From the NCBI GenBank assembly GCA_965653565.1, contig CBFHAI010000027.1:1-62148 (forward strand): a stretch of 62,148 bases of DNA. Direction: 5' to 3'. The position numbers were made by a program, and so were the translations under genes. The notes beneath the pieces are model-generated. The model ran no database searches. It saw only the letters and a program-made list of their open reading frames with translations, and was not told the origin of the DNA. The first letter of the stretch is position 1. The number at the start of each line of letters is the position of its first letter. This DNA is from JALCLA01 sp965653565 (lineage in GTDB: Bacteria; Pseudomonadota; Gammaproteobacteria; Xanthomonadales; Xanthomonadaceae). Below, piece by piece: positions 47,540 through 55,568 of the stretch.

Positions 47540-49255
47540 ATGACTCCGATTTCCCGCCTGACGATCGCCTGCCTGGCTGTTCTGGCCACGCCCTGCGCTG
47601 GCGCCGCCGTGCATTGCGTCGACACCGGTCTTGAATTCGAAACCGCCATCGAAGCTGCCGCCATCAACGGCGTCGACGACGAGATCCGTATCGCGTCGGG
47701 CGTGATCAAGGGTTCCAGCGAACCGGCGAGCAACCCGCGCTGGCGATACCTGCCGGGCGAGTCCGACGAAAACACGCGGCTGGACATCAGCGGCGGCTGG
47801 AGCCCCGCGGCCAGCTGCACCGCGCAGACGCAGAGCCCCGACCTGAGCCAGCTCGACGCCGAGTTCAAAGGCGCCGCGTTGCAGTTGCTGCCGTCCGTCG
47901 ACGTCTACAGCGGCCAGATCACGCTGCGCAATCTGCTGGTAACGCGCGGCTACGCCAAGCAGAACCCGGGCGCTGCCGTTCACTACTATGCCAAGGGCGC
48001 GGCCTCGCGCTTCCGGATGGAACGCACCGTAATCGTGGCCGGCAAAGTGGAGTCGGGCGGTGCGCAGATCGTGGCGATCGACTCGACCGATGGACAGGTG
48101 CATTTCATCGGCAATGCGATCGCGCAGAACACGGTGTTGAACAACACCCCGGTGGTCGGAATCGGCTGCCACGCACTGGCGCTGTGCTACGTCAACAACA
48201 ACTCGGTGTACGACAACTTCGCCGCCACCGACGCCGGCCATTACGCCATGGTGCTGGGCGGCGTGGTGATCGCCAGCAACAACGCGGTCGCCGGCAACAC
48301 CGTCGGCCAGTCCGGCGGCAACGGCAAACAGGCAGGGGCCAGTTTCGGCCAGAACCTCATCACGCTGCGCAACAACCATTTCCAGACCGAAGGCTTCGCT
48401 GCGGTCTATGCCGAGTCGGGAACCACCACCGGCGATCCGAAATGGGACCACCAGTTCCTCTACACCTATCCGCGCCAGGATTCGCCCCTGCGCAACAGCG
48501 GTCTCAATGCGGCCGCCGGCGGTGTCGGCACGCTCGACATCGACGGCGACGCGCGCATCCAGGGCGGCACCGTCGACCGCGGCGCGATCGAAATGCCGGT
48601 GCCGCCGAATCAGCCGCCGACGCTGCAGGTGGTGTCGCAGGCGGTGCTGAACATCGACGCGCCGCTCGGCACGCTGGTGTTTTCGGCGACGGTGTCGGAC
48701 GACGGCCTGCCCAATGTCACCACGCTGAGTCTGGGCACGACGGCTTGCGCGCCGTTCGGCAACACGCCGTTCCTTGCCATCGATGCGAGCGGCGCGGTGC
48801 GACTGTCGGCGCCGATCCAGCCCGCGAGCGCCACCGCCTGCACCTACAAGGTCAACGCCTTCGATGGCGCCGTGACGGTCAGCAAGGAAGTGCTGGTACG
48901 GATCAACCACCCGCCCGCATTGCTCGATTTCGCGACCGTCGACTCAACGCTGGCGACAGGCAGCCTGGTGCGACAGCTGCAGGCATCCGACGACGGCAAT
49001 TCGCCGGCCGGCGCGCTCACCTACGAACTGCTGCAGACCCAGGCGGCGCCCAACGCGCCGGCGCCGTTCGCGCTTTCGACCGACGGCAAACTCACGCTGG
49101 CGCAGGCGCTGCCGCCGATCACCACGGTCTACACGCTCACCGTGCGTCTGTGCGACGCCGCGCCCACCTGCGGCAACGGCACCGTCACCGTCACCTCCAA
49201 CGCCGTCGACGCGCCGCCGGCCGAAGGCACGCTGTTCGCCGATGGCTTCGAGTGA
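47540..49255 (+). CDS. Secreted beta-helix/cadherin-like protein with F-x-x-G-F-E tag
   Basis: 571 residues. Signal peptide (RLTIACLAVLATPCAGA), then a beta-helix (~25-350; ITLRNLLVTRGYA, VHFIGNAIAQNTVLNNTP, CYVNNNSVYDNFAATDAGH, ITLRNNHFQTEGFA) closing with GTLDIDGDARIQGGTVDRGA. Two cadherin-like domains follow (~355-560; PPTLQVVSQAVLNIDAPLGT, GALTYELLQTQAAP). The protein ends in LFADGFE. The N-terminal third resembles the beta-helix at 41577, so the two are diverged relatives on either side of the sigma-kinase pair. The stop overlaps the globin start by one base (TGATG). Confidence 0.83.
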   Translation: MTPISRLTIACLAVLATPCAGAAVHCVDTGLEFETAIEAAAINGVDDEIRIASGVIKGSSEPASNPRWRYLPGESDENTRLDISGGWSPAASCTAQTQSPDLSQLDAEFKGAALQLLPSVDVYSGQITLRNLLVTRGYAKQNPGAAVHYYAKGAASRFRMERTVIVAGKVESGGAQIVAIDSTDGQVHFIGNAIAQNTVLNNTPVVGIGCHALALCYVNNNSVYDNFAATDAGHYAMVLGGVVIASNNAVAGNTVGQSGGNGKQAGASFGQNLITLRNNHFQTEGFAAVYAESGTTTGDPKWDHQFLYTYPRQDSPLRNSGLNAAAGGVGTLDIDGDARIQGGTVDRGAIEMPVPPNQPPTLQVVSQAVLNIDAPLGTLVFSATVSDDGLPNVTTLSLGTTACAPFGNTPFLAIDASGAVRLSAPIQPASATACTYKVNAFDGAVTVSKEVLVRINHPPALLDFATVDSTLATGSLVRQLQASDDGNSPAGALTYELLQTQAAPNAPAPFALSTDGKLTLAQALPPITTVYTLTVRLCDAAPTCGNGTVTVTSNAVDAPPAEGTLFADGFE

Positions 49256-49719
49256 TGTCGACTTCCCGCCTGCCGACCCAGACCGAGATCCCGCTCATGA
49301 CGCCCGCCCAGATCGCCCTCGTCCGCGCCAGCCTGGCGCAGATCGCCCCTCACGCCGAACGCGTCGGCCAGGACTTCTACGCGCGCCTGTTCCAGACCGC
49401 GCCGCAAGTACGCACGCTGTTCCCCGACGAAATCGCCGCGCAGGCGCGCAAGCTGATGGCGATGCTCGGCATGGTGGCGGCGGCGCTCGACCAACCGCAG
49501 CGGCTGCAGGCGATGCTCTGCGTCCTCGGTGAACGCCACGCCGGCTACGGTGCGCGCCCGGCGCACTACGACGCCGTTGGCGCCGTGCTGCTGCAAACCC
49601 TGCGCGGACACTTCGGCCGCGCATTCGACGGCGACCTGGAAGAGGCCTGGGCCGCGGCCTACGCCTTCATGGCCGAGCGCATGATCGCGGCATCGAGCGG
49701 TGCCAGCCGCGCTGCGTGA
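49255..49719 (+). CDS. Single-domain globin
   Basis: 154 residues matching the Vitreoscilla-haemoglobin/flavohaemoglobin globin fold: LTPAQ-like start (MTPAQIALVRASLAQIAPHA), FYARLFQTAPQVRTLFP, and proximal His95 (VLGERHAGYGARPAHY). The C-terminus (WAAAYAFMAERMIAAS) closes the fold, with no reductase domain attached. Such globins bind O2 or NO in the cytoplasm. The start at 49255 overlaps the stop of the tagged protein gene; ATG 49297 would give 140 residues and is nearly as likely. Co-translation of a cytoplasmic globin with a secreted beta-helix protein is unusual. Confidence 0.88.
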   Translation: MSTSRLPTQTEIPLMTPAQIALVRASLAQIAPHAERVGQDFYARLFQTAPQVRTLFPDEIAAQARKLMAMLGMVAAALDQPQRLQAMLCVLGERHAGYGARPAHYDAVGAVLLQTLRGHFGRAFDGDLEEAWAAAYAFMAERMIAASSGASRAA

Positions 49720-49999
49720 GCCGTCGGTTCGCTGCGTGCGACGCATGATGCTGGCCGATGCGGCGCCGGTGACCGCCACCGAGTCGGATGTGGTGCTCGA
49801 GAAGGCGTTGCGGATTGTCCTGCGCTGCCAAGGCGCGAGTGTCGACACGGACCGATGAGGTCGGCCGCAGAATGGAACGCTGTCGAGTGCCGCGAATCGG
49901 GATGTTGATTTTCGAGGGCGGTTTTCAGACGTTCCTGGCACGGCGGCGAGCCGGAGAAAATTCCGAGTTGTGCAAACGCGAATGCCGAATCGCCGCCGC
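49720..49999. other. Intergenic gap with a short possible gene remnant
   Basis: Between the globin and the phosphopantetheinyl transferase. A 37-codon plus-strand frame at 49745-49858 has coding-like third positions and reads like the first helix of a sensor protein (VLEKALRIVLRCQG) before a stop. It may be the stump of a PAS/GGDEF-type gene. I see no terminator or RNA gene here. Confidence 0.25.
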
Positions 50000-50755
50000 C
50001 TAGTCCGCCATAAGTTGCGCCAGACCAGATCTGTCGAGCAAGGCTACCTGCACGGCGGTCGGCGCCTCGGCGGCGCTCACATCGCGCGCGAGCGCCCACA
50101 GATAGTCATCGAAAACCGCCGCCTGGTCGAATTGCCAACGAGCATCGTCGCCGGCAGCGGCGCACAGACGAATATCGTCGCGATCGACGGCGAACTCGAA
50201 GCTTTGCAATGCCACCGAAAGGCCTTCGCCTCTGGCTTTGAGGTAGGCTTCTTTCAGTGTCCAAAGGCGGAAGAACAGTTCGTGCCTGCGCGCGATCGGA
50301 CGGGCTTTCAACGCCTGCATTTCGCCGCTCGTGAAACACATCGGCGCAGCGTCCAGCGCAGCCCGCCCGGGGGTCGCGCGTTCCAGATCCACCCCTACGC
50401 GCCCGCTTCTCGACAGTGCGATGGCAAGGGCGCCTTCGCTGTGCGAAAGGTTGAACCACACGCCTGGCGCCCCGGCCAACGCGGGCTTGCCGAAAGCGTT
50501 GTACTCGAATTCGATCTCACCAGCCGCCATGCCCGTCATTGCGCCGAGGCAATGGCGCAGCAACGCGCGCCCGAGCAAGAACAGATTGCGATCGCGCTCG
50601 AAACGAAATCGATCGCAACGCGCGCGTTCCGCCGCATCGAGGCAGTCGCGCAACCGCATCGCTTCGGGTCCGGTGAACGGCCACGCCTGCAACAGCAGTA
50701 GCCGGGGCCGATCGTCGGCGGCGCCGGCAAAGGCCCATCGAGCGTCATCGATCAT
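50000..50755 (-). CDS. 4'-phosphopantetheinyl transferase, Sfp type
   Basis: 251 residues. The motifs are FRFERDRNLFLLGRALLR, FNAFG-like EYNAFGKPALAG, WFNLSHSEGALAIALS, the magnesium-binding GVDLE, and FFRLWTLKEAYLKARGEGLS. These enzymes move the phosphopantetheine arm of coenzyme A onto carrier proteins of fatty-acid, polyketide or nonribosomal peptide synthesis in the cytoplasm. No synthase gene is in the window, so its carrier is elsewhere. ATG 50755 was chosen because family similarity begins soon after it; an in-frame ATG at 50833 adds 26 residues without family character. No ribosome binding site is clear for either. Confidence 0.92.
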   Translation of the reverse strand: MIDDARWAFAGAADDRPRLLLLQAWPFTGPEAMRLRDCLDAAERARCDRFRFERDRNLFLLGRALLRHCLGAMTGMAAGEIEFEYNAFGKPALAGAPGVWFNLSHSEGALAIALSRSGRVGVDLERATPGRAALDAAPMCFTSGEMQALKARPIARRHELFFRLWTLKEAYLKARGEGLSVALQSFEFAVDRDDIRLCAAAGDDARWQFDQAAVFDDYLWALARDVSAAEAPTAVQVALLDRSGLAQLMAD

Positions 50756-50849
50756 GGGCTTTTTCGTTGGTCCAACGGCGGCGCCGGCACAGATTCCATG
50801 ATCGCCGAGTATAGGCGCCGCAGCGTGATGCATCGGCAGCTCAGTCGCA

Positions 50850-51065
50850 TTGCAACCGGCAATCGACGTTCTTCATTCGTGTGAACTCGCGATCGCGGCA
50901 AGCCAATCGCAGGCTTGCTTCATCACGCTAATCTTGGAATGTGCAGGTGACAAACTGCGAGATCGATTCGTGGCTTCGATGAAAGATGACGGCCAAATGC
51001 GCCACTGCGCGGAAACGTGCCTTTCGTGTGCCGCCGGGTGCGCAAAAATGGCAGGGGTCTCTTGA
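50850..51065 (+). CDS. Possible remnant of a Cys-rich four-helix copper-binding (DUF326-like) protein
   Basis: 71 residues beginning at a TTG with no upstream alternative (a stop lies 22 bp before). The C-terminus carries a C-x3-C-x2-C-x3-C row (HCAETCLSCAAGCAKMAG) like the last helix of DUF326/Csp copper-storage proteins. A cysteine in LHSCELAI and two more in the middle recall earlier helices, but positions where the family has cysteines are filled by other residues (CAGDKLRDRFVAS). The protein is shorter than the usual ~100-130 residues. A decayed copy is the simplest reading; a diverged functional small protein is possible. Confidence 0.35.
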   Translation: MQPAIDVLHSCELAIAASQSQACFITLILECAGDKLRDRFVASMKDDGQMRHCAETCLSCAAGCAKMAGVS

Positions 51066-51245
51066 GCCGTAACCCTGCTGTTACTGACCTCGAGACCGGG
51101 AAGCGATAAGGTATCGCCAGCCGCCGCTTCCAGATCGGCGGCCGATGGCCGGGTCCCGGGCACTCTCCCGCCGGGGAGGCCGGCAGCTTCTCATCCTCGT
51201 CTACCGCCCGACGGGGACAGCCACTGACGGACACAGGCATCGCTA

Positions 51246-53243
51246 GTGTCTACGCGCCGCCGCCTTTCCCACCTTCTACTCGCAAGCCATCTGGGGTCGC
51301 TGCTCGTCTTCGCCGCGATGCTGCTTGCCAGTGGTTTCGGAACCATTCGCGCTGCAGTAACCGGGCAGGCTCGAACCGAGGCCGAGCGTGGCGTGACCGA
51401 GGCCCGCAAGCAACTCATCGATTGGCGCCGTGAGTTGAGGGTGACCGCGGATCTTCTGGCCGAACAACCCACGCTTCGGTTCTACCTGGAGACCGATCAG
51501 CTCACAAAGGCTCGTAGCCTGGTCAAGGACTTTCACGCGACCAGTGGCGTGGAATCGCTGCAGGTGGAGTGGAAGGGGCGGCCCTTGGCTGCCGAAGGCC
51601 CTCGAGTGCCCCACGAGGTCAGCGGCTTGGGATTCGACGCCAGCGGTGCATTGTGGCGAGTATTTCGCCGGGACATTCCAGGTTTGCCCGACGCCACGAT
51701 CCTCCTTGGAGATCGCGTGGATGCTCGGCTGCGTCCGGCGTCGGACTTCGTGAGCGTGCGCATCGAGCCCGTCACCCTTTCCGCGACCGAATCGAGTGAC
51801 TGGGAGACGTCCCTGCAAGTGGTGGCCGAGTCCGGCGAGCCGCTCACCGTGGAGTCGATAGACGACGTCGCCGCAGCGCGCATCGTCAGCCTGCAAGTGG
51901 CAGAGGGTTCGACGCCGGCCATCCTGAGCGCAGCGGTGGGCAAGGACTGGGTAGAGCGCAGGATCCTGGAGTGGTACACGGGATTCGGCATCGCCATCGC
52001 CGCCGCCTTCGCCGTGGCCTTGAGCCTGGCGGTGCTGGTGGCATCCCGCATCGGCCGTCCATTCGCCAGGATTGCGGACGAGGCAGAGCGCCTGGGAAAC
52101 GGAGATCTCGATACCGGAGTCGCTCGACCACGAACGTTCCTTGCCGAGCCCGTGCGCCTCGCCGACAGTCTGGAAAAAATGCGCGGGCGGGTTGCCGAGT
52201 CGAACGCCACGGAGCGACGGCAGCGCGAAGAGCTCGATACCGTGCTCGACGGCGTCGACGAAGGAATCCTGGCCGTGGATGCTCGGGAGACGATCCACTA
52301 CGCCAATCGCCAGTTTCTTTCGCTGGTTGAGAAAGCGCGAGACGACGTGCTGGGTCGCACGCTGGGCGAAGTGATCGAGCCGCTCGAACCGCTTCCGGAA
52401 GATTCAGGGCCGCCCAGCGCATTGCCTGTGATCGAGCGCTATACCGCACGGGGGCGGATACGGCCACTGACGGTCCGGCGCCTTCCGGAAAGCGGCAACC
52501 GGCAAGTCCTGATCGTGCGCGAAGAAAATGCCCTGGAAGCAGCGCGCGCCATGCGGGACCGGATCCTGGCCAACCTGTCGCACGAATTCCAGACGCCGCT
52601 CTCGGCGCAGATCGCCTCGATCGAGCTTCTGCGCGATCACCTGAGGCGAGGCGCGGACCCGGTGGCTATTCGCCTGGTGGATGCGCAGTATCGCGGCACC
52701 GTCAGGCTTTCCCAACTGGTGGAGAATCTCCTCGACAGCGTTCGGATCGAAAGTGGCGAAATGCGTCTGCGCCGGCAACGGGTCGACCTGACTCGCGTGA
52801 TCCAGGAGGCGATCCAGCTCATCCAGCCATTGACGGAACTGCGCGGGCAGAAGGTAGTGACCTCCATGGATAACGGATCGCGGTATCTCATTGGCGATAG
52901 CCAGCGACTCCATTCGGTCCTCGTCAATCTGCTGGCCAACGCCAACAAGTTTGCGCACACCGGCTCTTCGATCTGGGTAGACGTGGAATCGGATGCGGAC
53001 TGGGTATCGCTCTGGGTGGAAGACGAGGGCCCCGGACTGCCGCCTTCCCTCACGGTACGCGATCTTTTCGCGCCGTTCCGCCGGTCTCCCGAAGAAGAGC
53101 CGAGCCAGCGCGGAAGCGGCCTTGGGCTGGCGATCGTGCATGCGGTGGTCGTCGCGCACGGGGGCAAGGTCGAGGTGGTTGCGCCGATCCATGGTGCCGG
53201 CGCTCGGATCGGTATCGTTCTCCCACTCGAGAAAGACTCGTGA
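51246..53243 (+). CDS. Membrane sensor histidine kinase with HAMP and PAS domains
   Basis: 665 residues. The first transmembrane helix is at ~10-34 and the second at ~243-265 (GIAIAAAFAVALSLAVLVAS), enclosing a periplasmic sensor of ~200 residues. HAMP follows (RIGRPFARIADEAERLGNGD), then a PAS-like segment at ~330-400 (DTVLDGVDEGILAVDARETI). The phosphoacceptor is His446 (LANLSHEFQTPLSAQ). The ATPase has an N-box (SVLVNLLANANKFAH), DEGPGLP and GSGLGLAIV. The GTG start at 51246 gives a normal N-terminus. It overlaps the response regulator gene by 4 bp (GTGA). The stimulus is unknown. Confidence 0.93.
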   Translation: MSTRRRLSHLLLASHLGSLLVFAAMLLASGFGTIRAAVTGQARTEAERGVTEARKQLIDWRRELRVTADLLAEQPTLRFYLETDQLTKARSLVKDFHATSGVESLQVEWKGRPLAAEGPRVPHEVSGLGFDASGALWRVFRRDIPGLPDATILLGDRVDARLRPASDFVSVRIEPVTLSATESSDWETSLQVVAESGEPLTVESIDDVAAARIVSLQVAEGSTPAILSAAVGKDWVERRILEWYTGFGIAIAAAFAVALSLAVLVASRIGRPFARIADEAERLGNGDLDTGVARPRTFLAEPVRLADSLEKMRGRVAESNATERRQREELDTVLDGVDEGILAVDARETIHYANRQFLSLVEKARDDVLGRTLGEVIEPLEPLPEDSGPPSALPVIERYTARGRIRPLTVRRLPESGNRQVLIVREENALEAARAMRDRILANLSHEFQTPLSAQIASIELLRDHLRRGADPVAIRLVDAQYRGTVRLSQLVENLLDSVRIESGEMRLRRQRVDLTRVIQEAIQLIQPLTELRGQKVVTSMDNGSRYLIGDSQRLHSVLVNLLANANKFAHTGSSIWVDVESDADWVSLWVEDEGPGLPPSLTVRDLFAPFRRSPEEEPSQRGSGLGLAIVHAVVVAHGGKVEVVAPIHGAGARIGIVLPLEKDS

Positions 53244-53923
53244 ATATCCTGATCGTCGACGACGACGTCGAGTTGGTCGGCCTGCTCAGTTTCGCGCTGG
53301 AGTCGGCTGGCTATTCCGCCAACGCCGCATTCGACGGGGTCGAGGCGGTAGCTGTGGCGAGAACGCGCCAGCCCGACCTGGTGATCCTCGACGTAAACCT
53401 GCCGCGGCAAGATGGCTTTGCCGTGCTTGCGGAGATGCGGAAGTTTACCCAGGCCCCGGTCATCATGCTGACGGTCCGCGCCACGGAGGAAGACGAAATC
53501 CAGGGGCTGGATCTGGGCGCCGACGACTACCTGCGCAAGCCGTTCAGCCCTCGCGCGCTGCTCGCGCGCGTTCGGTCGCATCTGCGGCGCAGTGGCGATG
53601 GCGAAGAATCGGTTGTGACGCTGGGGTTGATGTCGCTGGACGTCGATCGCGGCGATCTGCGTGTCTCAGGCGGGGACGCTCAGCGGCTATCGCCGCTGGA
53701 GGCGCGACTTCTGCGCAGTCTCATCTCCAGCCGCGGGCGGCCGGTCGATCCGGATCGGCTTGTGCACGCGGTATGGAACGGCCGGATCACCGCGGACCGT
53801 GAGCTCCTGAAGCAGGTCGTGCACCGCTTGCGAAGAAAGCTTGCTGCTGCGGGCGGCCGCGGCGCGTGGGTCGAATACGTGCCCGGCGCAGGTTACGCCA
53901 TCACCATGTCGCGCGAAGACTGA
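53240..53923 (+). CDS. OmpR-family response regulator
   Basis: 227 residues. The receiver has the acidic pair Asp7-Asp9, phosphoacceptor Asp51 (LVILDVNLPRQDG), a Thr near 78 and Lys100 (DDYLRKPFSPRAL). The C-terminal winged helix ends with LRRKLAAAGG and VEYVPGAGYAI. GTG 53240 overlaps the kinase stop, so the two form a standard two-component system. The last 31 bp overlap the 3' end of the convergent YbdK-like gene. Targets are not visible; the nearby stress genes are candidates. Confidence 0.94.
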   Translation: MNILIVDDDVELVGLLSFALESAGYSANAAFDGVEAVAVARTRQPDLVILDVNLPRQDGFAVLAEMRKFTQAPVIMLTVRATEEDEIQGLDLGADDYLRKPFSPRALLARVRSHLRRSGDGEESVVTLGLMSLDVDRGDLRVSGGDAQRLSPLEARLLRSLISSRGRPVDPDRLVHAVWNGRITADRELLKQVVHRLRRKLAAAGGRGAWVEYVPGAGYAITMSRED

Positions 53924-55095
53924 CACGCAGGCGTCGGAAAGGCGTCCTCGCGCGGGCCGACGGCAGACGTGCGCGCCAGCCAATCCACGACGCTGGCCAG
54001 TGCTTCGCTCCGTGTCCGGCATTGGTTCCGCTGGGCGCGGTAGATCGCCAGCTGCGTGTGGGCGCTCGTCCCGCGGCGCACGATGGTTCGAAGATGCTCG
54101 ATCTCGCCTTCGCACTCCAGGGCGCGGACGTCGGGTTCGATGAGCGTCGTCAATTCTTCCAGCGCTCGGGCAAAGCCCACGGTGGTCGCTGTCGCCTCGT
54201 CGATGAACTCGGCTTCGGTTCCATAGCGTTTCGCACGCCATCGGTTCTCGTCGACGATGCGTCGCGAAACCGAGGTGCGCTGCGTGCCCAGATCGCCGTC
54301 ACGCAGGTGCGCGCGGACGAGGCAGCGGAAGAGCGACGCGATGGCGAGCGAATCCTCGACATGCGTGCACGCGTCGGCGATGCGCAGCTCCAGCGTCGGA
54401 TAGCGGGCGGAAGGCCGCACTGCCCACCACAGGTGGCTGCCATCGTCGACAGCACCGCAACTCGCGAGAAGTCGCACGAAAGCGTCGTACTCGACCTCGC
54501 TCTCGAAAGCGTCGGGAATTCCCGAACGCGGCCATTCGTCATAGGCGGCCTGCCGGTAACTCAGCAAGCCGGTGCGTTGCCCGCTCCAGAAAGGCGACGA
54601 CGTGGAGAGCGCCAACAGGTACGGCACGAACGGCATGACCCGGTTCATGATCTTTACGCGGTCGAACCCGGCCGGAATTCCGACATGCACGTGCAGGCCG
54701 CAAAGAAGATTTCGACGACCCACGATCTGGAAGTCCTGCACCAGGCGGGCATAACGCGGCTTGTCCGTGTGTTGCTGCTCCAGCCAGTCCGCGAAAGGGT
54801 GCGTGCCGGCTGCAACGAGTGCCAGGCCGCAGCTCGAGGCGATGCTCGAGAGCTCCCGCCGAAGCCGAAGGAGATGGTCGCGTGCGCCCGGGGCGTCGTG
54901 CATCACGGGCGTGGAGATCTCCACTTGGGGTCGCAACATCTCCTCGCCAACGCGGCTCCCCAATGCTCGCCGGCACTGACGGAAGAAGTCTTCCGGCAGC
55001 TTTCGTGCAAGGTCGCGCGTGGCCGGATCGATCAGGAAAAATTCCTCTTCGATACCGAAGGAAAGCGGCTTTGCGAGATGAAGCGGAGTTTCCAT
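53893..55095 (-). CDS. YbdK-like carboxylate-amine ligase (glutamate-cysteine ligase family 2)
   Basis: 400 residues. The family signatures are the N-terminal SFGIEEEFFLIDPATRDLA, EISTPVMHD, GTHPFADW, CGLHVHVGIP and RYPTLELRIADACTHVEDSL. E. coli YbdK has weak glutamate-cysteine ligase activity in vitro, and its true substrates are unknown. The enzyme acts in the cytoplasm as an ATP-dependent ligase. The final ~30 residues are a low-complexity tail. It converges with the response regulator gene (31-bp overlap) and is divergent from the DUF2188-like/otsBA unit, sharing a ~210-bp promoter region with it. Confidence 0.9.
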   Translation of the reverse strand: METPLHLAKPLSFGIEEEFFLIDPATRDLARKLPEDFFRQCRRALGSRVGEEMLRPQVEISTPVMHDAPGARDHLLRLRRELSSIASSCGLALVAAGTHPFADWLEQQHTDKPRYARLVQDFQIVGRRNLLCGLHVHVGIPAGFDRVKIMNRVMPFVPYLLALSTSSPFWSGQRTGLLSYRQAAYDEWPRSGIPDAFESEVEYDAFVRLLASCGAVDDGSHLWWAVRPSARYPTLELRIADACTHVEDSLAIASLFRCLVRAHLRDGDLGTQRTSVSRRIVDENRWRAKRYGTEAEFIDEATATTVGFARALEELTTLIEPDVRALECEGEIEHLRTIVRRGTSAHTQLAIYRAQRNQCRTRSEALASVVDWLARTSAVGPREDAFPTPACQSSRDMVMA

Positions 55096-55304
55096 TCTTC
55101 GATCATCGCAGAGCGCAGGTGATACCGCAGTCGCATGCAGTTACAGCGCGGTAGCAATTGCAGATTCTGCGTCCGTTGCTGTTCTTTGGCGCCGCAAGTG
55201 TGCATAGACTTGAAGTACGGAGCGTCGACGCGCGGCGCAATCGCAACTTCGGACAAGGAGTCGTGGCGGCCAGAAGCACAGCCGCGCTGACGGAGGAGGA
55301 ATTG

Positions 55305-55568
55305 ATGAAACAGCGAATTTTCTATGTCTCGCGCGATCCCGCGCACGTGGGTTGGTGGATCGTCGCTGCGGCGGCAATGCGTGCCTTGAGCTTCCAGTCG
55401 CGTGACCAGGCGCTCCACTGGGCCTTCCGCGAAGCCTCGACAGCGGGCGAAGGCGTCTCCGCACGCGTACTCCTGCAGGATCAGGGGGAACACTGGGAAT
55501 GCGCGTTCGCGAACGATCTGCCATCCGGCGCTCGCGCCGGCGCGCACTGCGTCGGGAACTCCGTATGA
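55305..55568 (+). CDS. Small DUF2188-like protein
   Basis: 87 residues with an excellent ribosome binding site (GGAGGAGG, 5-6 bp spacing). The protein reads as a beta-strand with VSRDPAHVGWWIV, a helix (SRDQALHWAFREAS) and a second strand pair (ARVLLQDQGEHWECAF), which resembles the small DUF2188 fold. It has no signal peptide or membrane segment. The stop overlaps the otsB start (ATGA), so it is translated with the trehalose genes. Its function is unknown; the frame upstream of this ATG lacks support. Confidence 0.75.
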   Translation: MKQRIFYVSRDPAHVGWWIVAAAAMRALSFQSRDQALHWAFREASTAGEGVSARVLLQDQGEHWECAFANDLPSGARAGAHCVGNSV

